64,000 nucleotides of DNA from Microvelia longipes (lineage: Eukaryota; Arthropoda; Insecta; Hemiptera; Veliidae): positions 19,385,118 through 19,449,117 of the forward strand of contig JACMZG010000008.1 in NCBI GenBank assembly GCA_018340805.1, written 5' to 3'. A model generated the notes under the pieces. The model was not told the origin of the DNA. It worked only from the letters and a program-made list of their open reading frames with translations, and did not search any database. This document shows, one piece after another, positions 47,936 to 62,559 of the stretch. The position numbers and the translations under genes were made by a program. Position 1 is the stretch's first letter. Every line of letters begins with the position of its first letter.

Positions 47936-48705
47936 TTTATAATTTATGTATGAAACATTTTTTGTCACATCCAATAATAGAAGTATAATTGATTCTTTAA
48001 AGCTAGGTTTGTTTAAATTACTTGAAACGAGCGGCTAATTATACTTTTATTTCTTATGTGCACTACTTAACTTTTTAAATTTTTGCAAGTGATTAGTGCT
48101 TTCCCTTCAAATATTAATTTTTATTGGTAATATTATAACTAACCTAAAGTGAAGTAATATATAAACCAAAAAGGGACACTCCAATACTAACCTATGTAAA
48201 AACATTCAGACATGCGTGATCAGGAGATAGCTGGCTCAAAAATATAAAAATTGTTAAAATTGCAATAACTGCGTATGAGCCTTCCAGGATTTTGTGTTAA
48301 AGTTTATAGGCAACACTGATAATTTAATGTGAGTTTTACTTTCTATTGTGTTTTCCTACATAAATATCTACATGTTGATTTTAACACTTTGAATTCAATT
48401 CTGTAAATTAATTGTTACAATCATTTATTTGAGGAAAAAAACAGTAGTAAAGGTATATCTCATGTTTTTATGATATTGAAAAATATACAGTTAAAATTTT
48501 ATTGCCTTAAATACAACTTAAGATTACAATTACTATAATTATATCTCAAACCTTCGGGTTAATTAATCTTAAATTACCAATAAATATTAATATTGAAAGG
48601 GAAAAACATTTATCACTTGCAAAAATATCAAAAGTTGAGTAGTGCACATAAAAAATAAAAATGTAATTAGCCGTACGTTATAAATAAATTAAACAAAATA
48701 AATCT

Positions 48706-48830
48706 ATGACCAATGTCCACTAACACAATATGGGTCTAAAACTATGTTCAATGTCCTCATACACAATATGGGCCTAAAGCTATGTCTACATACACATTAT
48801 AGGCCTAAGGCTATCCCCATATACACGATA
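48706..48830. repeat. tandem repeat, about 35-40-bp unit, 3-4 copies
   Basis: Degenerate units with ACACAATATGGGTCTAAA, ACACAATATGGGCCTAAA and ACACATTATAGGCCTAAG. Confidence 0.8.
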
Positions 48831-49424
48831 ACCCAGACAGTCAATACAAGGTAGGTAACCCCGAAGGAGCCACAGATAACCGAACAAGCCTCTTTACATC
48901 CTCAACTCTTCACCTTATTGTGGTCGAAAATTACGTGCAAAAGGCTCCTGTCTAGGGAGGCTAAAAGTTTAATTTAGAGTTATGCAAGCTAATGGTGGCA
49001 TACGCCACCGATAGCGGGCTAGTAGCTATTTCTCAATTAAATATATGGACAAAGCTTAATAGAATTAATACTATAGCTAATGCAGTATCTATATTGTAAT
49101 AGTATTAGTGATTATAAAATGTCACTAATAATTGGCGGTCTGTTATTAGAACTTGAAACTAGTTTTAATAAAATACTAAAACAAGATTTACTCGGTATAT
49201 CTAATAACCAGCAAACCTGTTTTATCAGCTGTTATGATTTTTTTTTCGACGAGTATAATATAGTAACCACAATCAAACCTGCCAGGACTTAATAAAAATG
49301 CTAAATAACTTTAACAAAAAAATGTCAAAGTTTTTTATTTAAGTATTTCCACAATTTTTTTATAACATTTTTAACATATTTTTCTTTGCTCTATTAAAGC
49401 TTTTAATAATATATCATTTGATCC

Positions 49425-49674
49425 AAGCTGTTAGAATTTATAAGGTGATTCAATTAGGTTTTTTATGAATGAAATCAATTTTTTCGACATGTTAGGTTAT
49501 AGTCCGGAATTGACGTCATTGCAGGAATAAATAGTAAAAGTTCGATGTTGAAGGTCTATACCGATTCCTGCAATGGCGTCACACGTCATTCATAAGAAAG
49601 TCAGGTTATAACCTCGGAATGCGTTGGGTTTGTACACATCGCATTTAATCACCTTATAAATTTCTAACATCTAA
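49425..49674. mobile_element. MITE with terminal inverted repeats and 10-bp target duplication
   Basis: TGTTAGAATTTATAAGGTGATT at 49429 is complemented at 49648-49671. A second inner inverted pair contains ATTGACGTCATTGCAGGAA. CATTTGATCC flanks it at 49415-49424 and 49675-49684. Confidence 0.8.
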
Positions 49675-52073
49675 CATTTGATCCTCCATAACATCTTTAC
49701 TTCATTAAAACTTAATTTTGTTTTCTAAAAATATTTTGAAAAATATATAATAATGGTTATGGTTATTTGAAACCCTATGTGAGATTTTTCTCGAAATATC
49801 TAAAGATTGATTTTGTGCTCTAACAGAAGAATTTTAACAGAAGAAGTTAACTTGTTCGATCAGCAAAAGGGTGTTAGTAATAACTTCAGACTTCTTATTC
49901 GGTAAAGGCATAAAATAAACCCTAAAAACGAAGGAAACGGGGCTAAATCTAGTAAATATTGTGGGCTACTAGGTCATCATAATTACTGCTCTTATATTTT
50001 CTTAAAGCCCTTGAGCCTCACATTCAATCGTATTCAGTAAAGAACTTGCGCAATTTTTTAAGGCACTTTGATTATCCCAGGGTTTTTTAATAATTTATTT
50101 TATAGTTACACTGCATTGTATCACATACATAGATGCTACAAGTAACCAAGATAATGTTGTTTAAGTGGCTTGCTAGTCATGATAAAGAGGCTACACACTG
50201 GTGACCCAGGCGTGTTAGGTTTGTTTCTCCCTTTTATATTTTTGCCCACTGTCTGTTCACAGGGGAATTTATATATTCTCTGGTAACTTTCTTCGGCCCT
50301 CGGTAAAGTAGGGTTTCTAGACAATCACCAAAATTGGAGATAATAGGATACTTTATATAAGTTGAAATGCATGTTTTGAATTTAAAAAAAATCGAATTAT
50401 TAGCGTAAGATATATTTGCAGAACAAAAATTAACAAAATTGTGATTGTTAGGTGGTGAGAAAATCGAGAGATTTCAATGGCGAAGTAAGCTAGACAAAGA
50501 CAGCCCCTACCCGTCTATAGTTTCCTCTACAAGGTATGTACCGTCTTAAATGATATAATAATGCAACAAATTTAGACAAAAGTTTTAGGCAAATTATCCC
50601 TAGAATACAAAATTATTTTTTTTTTTTTATTCCCTTAAGTGTCTTTATCATAAATTGCCCATAATAATGGAGACTAATACTAATATTCATACAAAAATAT
50701 ATTTTTTGCACAATTATGAGATTATGATTAACCAAAAACATATAGAACAGACGGTCACGGAATAAAAGTAAGAAATGAGAACAAGTTTATCAAAAGCTGA
50801 TAAGACTAATGATAAGACTGTAGCCCTATTAAAGCAGGAAGACACAGTTTTGTTATCAATATTACGGGTTGTTTTAATTCGGAACCATCCTGATAAATAA
50901 AAACAATGTTTTATAATTGTGTGATATTATGCCCGTATCGCACGTTTAGTTTTAGAACAAAGAATAATACATTTTTGTTTACTTTAACAAGATTTATGTG
51001 CATAATTAATGATAGAATCATTTTATGTTACGAGTATACATTTCTTATCGAATTTTAATTACACTTGTTTATTTTTTATATCTTTAAGAACGGAAATTTA
51101 AAGCGCTCCGCATTAACGCCATCAACTGTTCAGTAGAACTCTGGTCGCAGTGCAGCAAATGGGTGCAATCGCCACCTAATAATAAGTTCAAGCTGCCGCT
51201 TTGTATTTCCGGAAGTATTATATTGGTAAATTTTCAATGGAAAAATGTTTAAAGTAAAAACAATGACCGTTTACTAAGAATCCTTATGGAGTTTTTGTAT
51301 CTGTAATATACCGAGAAATGTGAAGAGGTTGAAGCAAATATTATACACTAAACATTTAGTGTATATAACGTCATTAAACCTTAAATGTTTGATACCATGC
51401 TCAGGAATCAAATGAAAGAATTCTAGGGACACGATAATTGCATAAACTAAATTTATCATTATTCTACGGACAAAATTATTGCGCAAAATATTCGCCGCGA
51501 TTCTGCGGGTATAATCATTGCGTATACTAAATTTGCTGAAATTCTGACGAATCTTCTGCCTTTAGCATGGGGAAGGAAATTGGATTTTGGCGTTTATTGT
51601 TTTTTTTTAGGGAATTGATATAATAAGTCACAAGGACGTTAAGTGAACACAGTCAAGTAAAACCATTATAGGACGACGAGCTTGGTGATACGAGACCCAT
51701 TTAAGAATAACTATACCCAAACAAGTATATTTGAGAATAAAAATTGAACATATGTGTTAAATCGATGTATTTTTACCTCTTTAAGGCATTGTGTTGATAC
51801 TATCTCTATAAAACACAGGAAAATAATAAAATAAAATTATTAGTCATCATTAAGCTAGTATAATCAGCAATAGAAATCAATAATATTACAACTGAAGAAG
51901 TCATTAACGTAAAAACCCTATTTTGTCAGTTCAAATCGTAAATCCCACAAATAAGCTATAATGTAAATAAAACTGGGAATTTTCACTCGTGCCAATACCC
52001 TTTACTATGGGGGAAGACAAGCATTTGTATTTCTAAATGAAGATACGGTTCATCAAAGTAATTATTTCTGGTC

Positions 52074-52101
52074 AAAAGTGCTGTGCTTACACAGCACTTT
52101 A
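52074..52101. other. perfect 11-bp hairpin
   Basis: AAAGTGCTGTG, loop CTTA, CACAGCACTTT. No T-run follows and its role is unknown. Confidence 0.7.
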
Positions 52102-54319
52102 TATAAACACTTAATAATAAGCACAACATAAAACTTGAATATTATAAACTTCAATCATATGAAATTTAATTAATCTATAAAATATGTTATAGGTATCATT
52201 GTACATAAAAACTCAGTTTGCTATCAAGGTATTTAGCGCACAACATATTATCATTATTTATAAACAATAAACACGTATACTTGTTATCAGTTAAATATCT
52301 ATAAAACTAATAGCTCTGTGATATCAATTTCATTAAAATTAAAAATATTTATTTGCCATTATCAATTAATAGTTTATGAATGAACACAAAATAGTAATCA
52401 GACACAAACTTTGATTGTTGTTACTCAAATTAAAGTTATAATGTATGAATTTATAGTTATGTATGCATTTATAGCATAATGACTACATTTATAGTCAACT
52501 TATTATTAGACATAAACAAAACTGAAAACTCGAAATTGAAATAAGACGGATTCAAAGTAGCGACCTTGTATAAACCATTTGTTAAAACGATTCTCGAGTT
52601 TGGTCTGACAAATATTAACCTTTTTCAATACACAATTGTTAAAACTTTTTCGATAATACGATTTGCCTCTTTAAAACAGGAATAAAATTAGTTACCTAGA
52701 ATGTTTTAAATCCTATCTCTTTGCTTCTTGCTTGACTCGTATAATAGGAGAGAAAGTATTATAATAGACCAAACTTGTGACTCCCTCCCGTTTTAATTTT
52801 AAGCAAATTTTCACAGAAATATACATTCGTGAGGTCGGCATAAAAGCTGCGGAGAGGAGGGCTGAACGATTCTGCTTGGCTCCTTATTTTCTTAAGCAAC
52901 TAAGAGTGACTCGGAAACTTTTCCGACAAGTTTAACAAGTGAAAATTCGCTATCAATAGCGAATGGTTATAAGGACCAAGGCGAGGTGCGGAGGATTAAG
53001 CGACAAGGTGGCCGGACCCAACAAATATTAGTAAAACTACAAGAAAATGAAAAACAATAATCAGTATCTAATTTTGATAAAAATAGAAATTATAAGGTAT
53101 ATAAATTGAAGTATAGAATAATAACAATCTCCAGCTTCAAGCTGTGCAGCTTCTTGAAGACTGCGTAAAAATTATATATAAGTAAAAGTAAATATAAAAG
53201 CAAATAAAAATAAGTATAAATAAAAATAAAATAATATATGTATCATCTTGTATAATTATTGTCAAATTGTAAGAAATACTGTGTAAGAATTAGATAAAGA
53301 TATTATTATTAATACACTAATTGGTTGTTCTTTTAACCAATAAATAATAACTATGAAGCGGCCACTCCAAAAATCAAAAGCCCTAAAGGACATATGTATG
53401 TCCTTTTCCTTCTTTAAATCCGGTAAAAAAACGAAAAAATCGCTAAATAAAAACATGGGGTTAAAAAAATTTAAAAGGCACTAAAACCTAAATATAATAC
53501 TTTTCCTATGCATTTTTATAGTAGGAACTGAAAAGTGTAAAAAAATAAAAAGGTATAAAAATAATAAAGAAGGTAATATTATACAAAATAAGCCCTCCGA
53601 TGTCACATATCCTTTTTTGAAAAGAAAATTCGCCACAATAAAAGAAATTTCTTTAATTAACTGAAAATATTCAGCATCGGCAATTAACTTAGGTAATTGA
53701 TTTGCAATGCAAGATTTTTAAATCAATCCTAGATTGAATAAAGAATTCTTCTGCAATTTTTAAAACCGATAATTAGAGTGTGTGTGTAGTAAAACTCGAT
53801 AACTAATCGTATAAGTTTTTTTTTTTCGTAAACCACGAAAAACAAGATCTTTTTAGATTTTTTTTAATTTATTAACATAACAGACGTTGATGCATATGAC
53901 ATCAATGCATTTCAGCTCTAAGTTAAATTATACTAAATAAAAACTAAAGAGGTTAAATAAAAAGATGACTGTGATGAAGAATTTCCCCGTACTGGAAATC
54001 CCAGCGCACCGTGAGCACTATGGATTATACCTATTATTATCTAATACATATCTGGACGAGTTCTAACCCACATTCACTGACGCAATACTGTAACTTACAG
54101 ATCCTCTTAAATAATTACTAAGCTATGTTTACAAAATTAGTAATTCAATAAATGTAAAATAGTTTTCGGTAAGAAATGTTCAGTCCTATACCGAAAATAC
54201 ATACGAATGGGTTCAAAACTCTTATAACAAATATAAAAAAAACTTGTATGGTATGAACTATTTATATAAAAAATAAATATGTTGTATATAATATTTTTAA
54301 AACAACCTCTGAAGCTGTT

Positions 54320-54600
<281 letters not shown>

Positions 54601-54939
54601 GTATAGTTTGTTGTATACAGAACTATTAGATACATAAGAAATAATAAGAAAATATAATTAGTATAATAATTAAGTATTAAAGTATAAATAAAATTATAAA
54701 TAAACGAATAATAATATAAAACTAAAAAAATATATTAAATAATATTGTTAAATACAAATATGGGTTTTTACATAGATAAATAATAGAATTCACTATTTAG
54801 TACTTCAGTATTTTAGTATTATAAATTTAATTACGTAAGTTTCAACCCGTAACTGTAAATAGCGGAAACAATTGAATATAAGTACGGTAGAGAATAATTA
54901 CTTAATTTTACTTCAAACGTGTTTTATAACTGTAAAATA

Positions 54940-55870
54940 TAAACATCGCGTACAGGATACCTCGGCAGTTTTCATTGATTTTATACGCTCATCCTCACAA
55001 CTTCGGACTTGCTTTGCTCGTCCTCAGAAAATGAAAATAATTTTATTTATACAGCAGCACGTCATCAGACAGTAAAATCATCTGTTCTATTCTCGTCCGT
55101 ATGACTCGTCCGTTCAAACAAGCCGAAAAACTTGCCGTGTTGAAATAAAACTTAGTATACTAATTATAATGCGATAAATAGGTGCCATAGTTCGACTCAA
55201 TTAGATAAAAGTATATTTGACATCCGATAAAAAATGATGTAATGCTAATAATGAAATTTTCAGGGTTCAGTGTTAAAGTGGACCAAGTCCATTTTTTAAA
55301 AAAATGAGATAGAGTGTTTCCATGTAGGAGAATATGTATATTTTATCAGTGTGAGGTTGTTATGTGTATTGGCTTCATGGGGTACCAATAAATCGCCATA
55401 GTCTCTTTGCGCACTGAAATATTTTAAATTGTTTCAGGGTTAAAGGGCTAAAATGTCTTTTATGACAAATCAAGTTTGATGGACTTGGTCCACTTTAACA
55501 CTGAACCCCTCATTTTCAGGTCGTATAGGACTGCATGCCAGTCAAACTTTAAATGGAGTCAAACATTTTTTTTAATGATTTAATAAGTCATTAAATGAGG
55601 GTTCATGGCTCTTAACAAAAATATTTTTTATTCGGATAGCACGAATAAACCAACAAACGATTTAGTACTCAGTATTAAGATGAAAATATTGACAGCTACA
55701 TGGTACATCCACGTGTACAGATAGACCTGGACTACGTATAGACTACACGGTAAAACCTGCTTAGGAGGCCTCAAGAACATTGAAACATTATAATTCAGTG
55801 AATATCCCGGTTTCGATTTTTTTTGTGCAGACATCACTTTTATTTTATACGCTAGGGTATATATGAGAAA
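54940..55870 (-). repeat. 5S-associated repeat family, copy 2, interrupted by a MITE
   Basis: Has GGATACCTCGGCAGTTTTC, GGACTTGCTTTGCTCGTCC, TAATGCTAATAATGAAA and later CCCGGTTTCGATTTTTTTTG, in the order of copy 1. A MITE splits it at 55264-55511. Confidence 0.7.
55264..55511. mobile_element. MITE with about 29-bp TIRs and 8-bp target duplication
   Basis: GGTTCAGTGTTAAAGTGGAC at the left end is complemented by GTCCACTTTAACACTGAACC at the right. ATTTTCAG occurs at 55256-55263 and 55512-55519. It lies within the conserved part of a 5S-family copy, so it inserted later. Confidence 0.8.
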
Positions 55871-55974
55871 AAATAAAAGCTAAACGTTTAACTATGGATT
55901 TACATAATTTAAACTATAAATTAAATTAATTAGATCTTCGTTTGTAAGACTTAATAATAATATCTAATTCACAT

Positions 55975-56565
55975 TTTTACCGTAGGTATAGAAAAAGTAT
56001 TGTGTTTGCAAAAAATCCGAAACCAGGATGAAACCGGAATTATCCGTTTTAGGTGTTTTTAAGACCTCGTGAGTGGTTTTCTCAAAATTGTAAGTGTGTG
56101 TGAGTATTTTCTGTTATCATCGTAGCTCCTAGTTTATTTATGCTAGAGAGTTGAAACTTTGTACAAAAAATCAGTCTACTGATGTTAGTTGTACTATTCG
56201 GAAAATATTTTTATAACGTCATTAACCCGCAGTAATGACTCAGCAAAAATTTACGTTATTTAAAAAATCAGGAAATGATTCAATTGAGTTTAAATTCGGT
56301 ACAATTGTATATTTTTATTTAATAAATAAGTATACTAAGTTTCGTTTCAAACAACAAGTATATCTATGATTGTTATTGGATCATAAAAGTTAAGCAGCAT
56401 TGATTGTGGTCAGTGCTGTATGGGTGACCGCTGAGAATGAAACGGACGCATTTACTATCTGAGGACGAGCGAAGCGAGTCCGAAGCAGGAGGATGAGCGT
56501 AGCGAATCCGATGTGATGAGGAAAAGTTCCGAGGTACCCCGTACCCGATTTTTTATAGATATAAT
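55975..56565 (+). repeat. 5S-associated repeat family, copy 3, with intact 5S-like module
   Basis: Begins with ACCGTAGGTATAGAAAAAG and AATCCGAAACCAGGAT. The 5S-like module follows at 56389-56432, then CTGAGGACGAGCGAAGCGAG and GAGGTACCCCGTACCCGAT. Opposite orientation to copies 1 and 2. Confidence 0.8.
56389..56432 (+). repeat. 5S rRNA-like internal-promoter segment
   Basis: AAAAGTTAAGCAGCATTGAT and GGTCAGTGCTGTATGGGTGA then CCGCT. It matches the 5S rRNA box A to box C stretch with few changes. Confidence 0.75.
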
Positions 56566-56579
56566 AGCAATAGTAGTTA

Positions 56580-56900
56580 TGCCTACAGTTATTTATAATA
56601 ATAACAACTATATCAGTTAGTATTAAGTCTATATGTGTTTAGAGTAATAACAACACTATCAGTATTAAATCTACAGTTATTTATAGTAATAACAACTATA
56701 TCAGTATTTAATCTCGTTATTTATAGTAATAACAACAATATCACTATCAAATCTCGTTATTTATAATAATCAGTATTAAATCTACAGTTATTTATAGTAA
56801 TAACAACTATATCAGTATTTAATTTAGAGTTATTTATAGTAATAACAACTATATGACTATAAAATCTAGAGTTATTAATAGTGACAACAATTGTATTAGC
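56580..56900. repeat. minisatellite, about 50-bp unit, about 6-7 copies
   Basis: Variants of TTATTTATAGTAATAACAAC and TATCAGTATTAAATCTACAG alternate immediately after the 5S-family copy. Another unit fragment is at 57240-57270. Confidence 0.85.
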
Positions 56901-58209
56901 AATACTTCTACATTTATATTACAAGCTTTAATCGTAAGAACAACAATGTTATATTAGACATAATTCTACGCGTTTTATTTTAATTACTATAATATTAGTT
57001 CTGACAAGTGTAATAGTTTTTTATGACTTATTTATAATAATAACAGCAGTATCAGTCAGAAGCTAATAATTAGTAGTAATAGTAGTATAAAAACAATTAT
57101 AATTATTGATTTAACAAAAGCATTAGTTCCACGCTAATGATTCGGGATGTCGATGCGGTAAAATAAAGAAACAGTATTAGGTAGATATTTTTATAAAAAG
57201 TTAACAATTAAATTGCAATGAATAATATTCATACAAATTATATGCCTACAGTTATTTATAGTAATAACAAAAAGATCAAAAAAGAAAATAATCGGTGAAA
57301 CAAAATTATGATAAAATTCCACAAAGGAATAAAAATAAATGACAAGTAGTAAAAGGGAACAAATCAACCGATTGAAACTAAAACAAGAAATAACTTTCGG
57401 AATAATAGGCCATAAAAGATGAGTTAATTAGAGACTTAAAAAGAAGAACACTAAACTTTTTATTAGGGGCAATTACACGTGAAAAGACACGTGTTAGAGG
57501 TCATTATTGACAAACATGCGAGTTTAAACACAGGAAAATTACCTAATTAATAATTCCGTTTTACGCATTATGTTTGGAACTCAAGCAGTGCGGATTCCCT
57601 TGGGAAGGATGCTTGTTTTTTGCCCAGCAATCAGTTATAACTCAGTTTTTGGTTTATGCTTTATCAAGCAAAGAGTAACACTTTTACTGGTTTGTCAGTT
57701 TTTCTACATTTTACTGCGGGAATATGCTTACTTATCCAATAAGTTGATTAAAACTGTGCTTTACTTGCTTAATCAGTTCACAACATTGCGGGCATTCATA
57801 CAATAAGTTTCCGGTTTTTTCGGCTATTCCGTTATTTAGCGTTAACTAGGTAGTATTTACTCGATTCAAGGCCTATAAACTCATTTATATAAGAGGAAAT
57901 AATTTATTATGAAGTTTTTCAATTTTATAAAAAAATGTGAGGAACATATTTGCGATAAACTTATGTGTTTAATATATACAGTTAAATAAACCCAAGATAC
58001 TATCTCAATCTTAGTTCATACAGTGCATCGAAACAGTATCGTAACCAATCCTTCATTTGATACACGTGAGAACGCATTAATACTATGAAACACAAGAGTA
58101 AAGGAGTTAATTTACCTGTAATGGGATAGTTAATTTGTTTCAATAGCCTTCTTAACCTTTTCAACGGTTTAGAAAGCGATAACTCAAATTCCATTTAAAT
58201 CTGTTAAAA

Positions 58210-58425
58210 CGAATAATTCGTTCTTTTCCTCAGCACTAAACTGTGGCACAAATAACAATTTGTTTCCTTTATCACTTTTATCTAACCACAAATTTACTTA
58301 TTTATACCCTTTATCACTTTAACTGTGGCGAAAAATTAATAATTCGTGCCTTTATCACTTTAACTGTGGCGAAAAGTGAACAATTAGTTACTTTATCACT
58401 TTAAATCTGGCTCAAATTATTATTA
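58210..58425. repeat. tandem repeat, about 50-bp unit, 3-4 copies
   Basis: Units contain CTTTATCACTTTAACTGTGG followed by CGAAAA and an AATAATTCGT-type spacer. The first and last copies are degraded. Confidence 0.8.
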
Positions 58426-58859
58426 TTTATGACGATAAAAAAAAAACTTCACTATTAATAACTTAATTAAGTCCAACAAACAATAGCTTCAATATACTTT
58501 CTTTTATGATTTAATTCACACTCGATGATATGACACTTTTTTATAATTATTCAAAAAATAAAAATCAGATTTGAAAAATAAAAAATCAGTCTTATAGGTT
58601 TTAATGAATATTTATATAAAATACTTTAATCACAGATTACAATTTTAATTAGTGATTAATTTAAGTCTTTTTTTCACTTTATTTTTAATAATAAAAATGT
58701 TTATTGAATGCCCTCAAATAAACGAAATAAATAAATGGCTAAAAATTAAATGAGGAACTGAGAAAAAAAGTTGTAAAGAAAATTTCGATTTATTTCACGT
58801 CCGGGTTTAATTGACTTAAACGGATTTTTTACAAAAGTAATAAAAATAATAAAAAAATG

Positions 58860-58925
58860 TAACGCGGACCCTGAGTGCTCTATGGTCCGACGACGACTAA
58901 CACAGCTGAGCTAGAATAGGGGAGA
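58860..58925 (-). repeat. possible tRNA-like (SINE-type) segment
   Basis: The minus strand reads TAGCTCAGCTGTGTTAGTCG, a box A-like start, and later GGGTCCGCGTT, where a box B might be. No complete tRNA fold is evident. Weak call. Confidence 0.3.
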
Positions 58926-61900
58926 TACTCGAGCTAAGTGGGGTGGCCCCCCTCTACTCACCCTCTCAACCTTATCTAACTGATAACCCTTATTATCTAT
59001 GTCATCTAATAAAAACAAATCCGAAAAACTGTAATTTACAACTTCCATTATTAAAATGTAAAAATAATGACTTATTTTATCAAAATTTGAAATAAAAAAT
59101 TTCCAAAATTACTCTAAGAAACGCTAATAATGACAAACTTAATTCAATATTTTTAAGATATTCATTAGGAATAAGTGAGAAAAAATAAATTTGATCAAAT
59201 GATTTTATATGTCATGCTATAAAATTAAATAAATTCAATTAAAAATTATAAAACAAATGTAAATATACATAAAAAAGATAACTTTAAAATTAAACTCTTT
59301 TAACCTAACGTAAAGCATAGATTTGGTCGTTTATTAAATGACATATAAATTTTTTAGGTATTTTAAATTGAAAATGTACTAATATTGAACTGTTTAAAAG
59401 GGGAATCACCTACAAGGCCGGTATGTTGTCAGGCAGTCACAACTCTAATATTTTACCGCTTTTTGTTCAAATATTCAATTTTGTTTATATATGTCATTAG
59501 TTAATAATTTAAAATTTAAGATTTTGAACACTTATTTTAATGTAATAATCAATAAACATTATTATTTTTGATTTATTGTATAAAAGCTACGTAATATATT
59601 TAAGTTTTTTAGAATTTATTGGTTGACATATTTTAAATAGTGGAATTTGCTAAATACGGCCTGGAGTAGATAGATCTACCGTGTCTAAACACCACTAATA
59701 ATCTTATGGAGATAATGCAATACGCTAATTCTCAGTTTTTTAAACGCTACTCATCTAATTTTTACACATAATTATGTTATTTTTAACTTTTGCTTTGTTC
59801 GAGACATTTATTCTTATCGACTTATTTTATCTGGGTTTTCATCAGTTTTTTACACTCAATGTAGTCATTTATAAACTGTGTTAATCATTTTACCGTGGAA
59901 TTTGTTTTATTAGATTGGGAATTTGATCTTTTTTCTTTACAGATGGGGTTTTTTGTAATTATTATCAGAACAATTATGTTTACTTGTTTGAGAATCTTCA
60001 ATTTCTGATTTCTATTAATTGGTTTATTATGTTATTCTCCGAAAACTTTATATTTCTCTTTTTCCTTGACGATTATAAAGAACTGCTGATTTTATTTTTA
60101 GCAAATAATCATATAATATATTTAAAAAATTCTTTAAAAGGGGGGAAGGACTCACTTATTAAGAATATGTTAAGTAAAAACAAGAAATACGCTCGTGCGA
60201 TTGAGAATTGTTTTTAACATTTAATCTTTAAAATTCGCTAGAATCGAATTAAAAATTGTAGGAATTATATAAAACGTATGATTTGATAACATTTTAGTTT
60301 TGTAATACGATACTGCAACTACTATTTGTGTCATTTTATGATCATAGTATAGAATCATTGTAGTATAGTATAGTATAGCATAGAGTACTAGAGTATAATA
60401 GCATAGAGTAGTCATTATATAGTATTATTTGTATAGTAACATTGCAGTAAAGTTTAGTATAGCATAGCAGTATCATTGTATGATTTTATTCTACAGTTTT
60501 AAAGTTATAGAGCTTCAGTACATGTTTGACACCCTCTTTTTTAAACCCACTTAAATTTAGGGAAAAAAATATCACGGCTGTCTTGTAAATGTTTTTCTAA
60601 AAAGACACAAAGAAGCGTAAATACCTACTTGTTATCTAATAAACTATAGCAAATTATGGTTGTTGTTATCAGTTATTTAAAATCTGTCATTATTTTTGAC
60701 CGATTTAGGATTTAGATTTAGGTTATCTTATCTTACAAAGTTATGACTCATTTGATCGGGTTGTCATTGTCAATAAATCTGTTAGATGTGTAGCAATAGA
60801 AGTACTTATCTAGGTATGAGTCACTCGTCAGGTAGTTAATTCCTTTTAGAGAAGGTTTCTTACTTGCTTGTAAGATATAATTTTTATCTAACAGATTAAT
60901 AACAGTTATTTTCAATAACAAATTCCTGTTTCCATCACTGAACTATTCGGCTTACGGGTTTGTTCAGCAAACTGCTTTTGGTGGAATGTAAGGGAAGAGT
61001 GGAGTTTGCCTAAAAATGCAAATAAATGCAAATAAAACGCAGAGACAAAGTTAAAAGTTCGTAATAGAATCACCAAAAAAATGCATAATACCTTCTGGTT
61101 AAAAGGGTATTTAAAACTTTTTAAAAATCATTTGCTAAAATGCACTCTATATGCTTAATATTAAGCGCATATGCTTATAATCCAGACTCTAGAGCATTAA
61201 CTGTGCTTGTCTTTAATTTATAGTCAAATTTATCTTCTCACCGTCAAGTTTTCGCACAAGGTTATATAAACAAATATTTTATTGTCATCATATCTCTTTT
61301 AATTAAGCATCTCTGTTAAAAAAATAAGTTGATCAATGCAGGATCATTTAAACTAATTGTTAAGCGCCTTAAAAATAATATCCACAGGAAAAAATAATAA
61401 AAATAAATCAATTAAAAATAAAAACATAAAACACAATAAAGATCACAAACATATTTACTAACTTACGAACTCAGCCTAAGTGTTTTAAATTAAGATCCTC
61501 ATTAAATTCTTACTTTCTTATTAATTATTTAAAAAACAAAATGTCAAATAGTTTGAAAATTATGTTAAGTTTTTTGGTAGCGTGAAGTGAAGTTAGGATT
61601 GAAAAAAAAATATATATTATAACTTTAAGCGTCAACTTCACTGACATAAAAATTGTCCTAACGTATTCAGAGTATGTAGTAGGCACTCCTGGGTAAGCCA
61701 GGTCTCATTTGCTACGACCCGCCTGTACAAGAAGTTTAAAATACGGTCGGAATTAGTTAAAAAAAAATGACATTATCCCCTTTTCAACTCCCCCTCCTTT
61801 TTTGTTTTCCCAACACATTTTCCTCTAAAAATTCTCTGAATATCCGAGCAAGTGGTTTCCTTAACCCTACAATAATTTATATCCTTTATATTGATAATTT

Positions 61901-62299
61901 TATTATATATTAATATTTACTCATTTGATTACTGAATGTAGAATTGGAGAAGTTAAAAAGTGATAGTTCTACTTGGTGCTATTACATCGGTTCCCCTCCT
62001 CTGTACTAGGGAAGGAACAAGACTAAATAAGGTTACCCGTCTATAATTGATTAGTTAAAGTATAAATATGTAATTTAGTTTGTAAACACATTGAAGACGA
62101 GTGCAGTGAGAAGTTACATAAATAGAAATGCATATAAATAGACATTACTAAGTGCATCGTCTTTGTTGGTTAAATTATCTTTTATATATAAATCTATTTA
62201 TACCATGAATTTCTCTACAAACGTAATTTCTTTACTTCATGTTCCCCAATCGTAACTCCAGTGTAATATAAATAATTTTTTCATAAGTAAAATGTTGGG

Positions 62300-62500
62300 T
62301 TGGGGGTACCTCGTAACTTTTTCTCACATTTCCGAATTTTCTGCGGTGATCCTCACGCCTCAAATTTGAAATATGCCTAATTTATAATTTAGTATGTCAT
62401 CGGAATTTCTTCTCTCGCCCTCAGACAGGAAAGATATTTTTTAATGTTAGCGGTCACCCATCCACCTACTAATATAACCACACTTAATTCTACTAAAAAA
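62300..62500 (-). repeat. 5S-associated repeat family, copy 4, degraded
   Basis: Complement of GGGGGTACCTCGTAACTTTT, TCTCGCCCTCAGACAGG, and a 5S-like module at 62448-62494 (minus strand GGTGGATGGGTGACCGCTAA). Further diverged sequence of the family continues at 62750-62940. Confidence 0.65.
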
Positions 62501-62559
62501 TTAATCTCATAAAAACCGTTGGTTTGGCAGTCGTATTAAAAAGATGCGTATATTCGTAA

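Noticed and set aside
60340..60480. Repeated TATAGTATAG-type run considered as a CRISPR-like or structured array
   Set aside because: A degenerate simple repeat without spacer structure.
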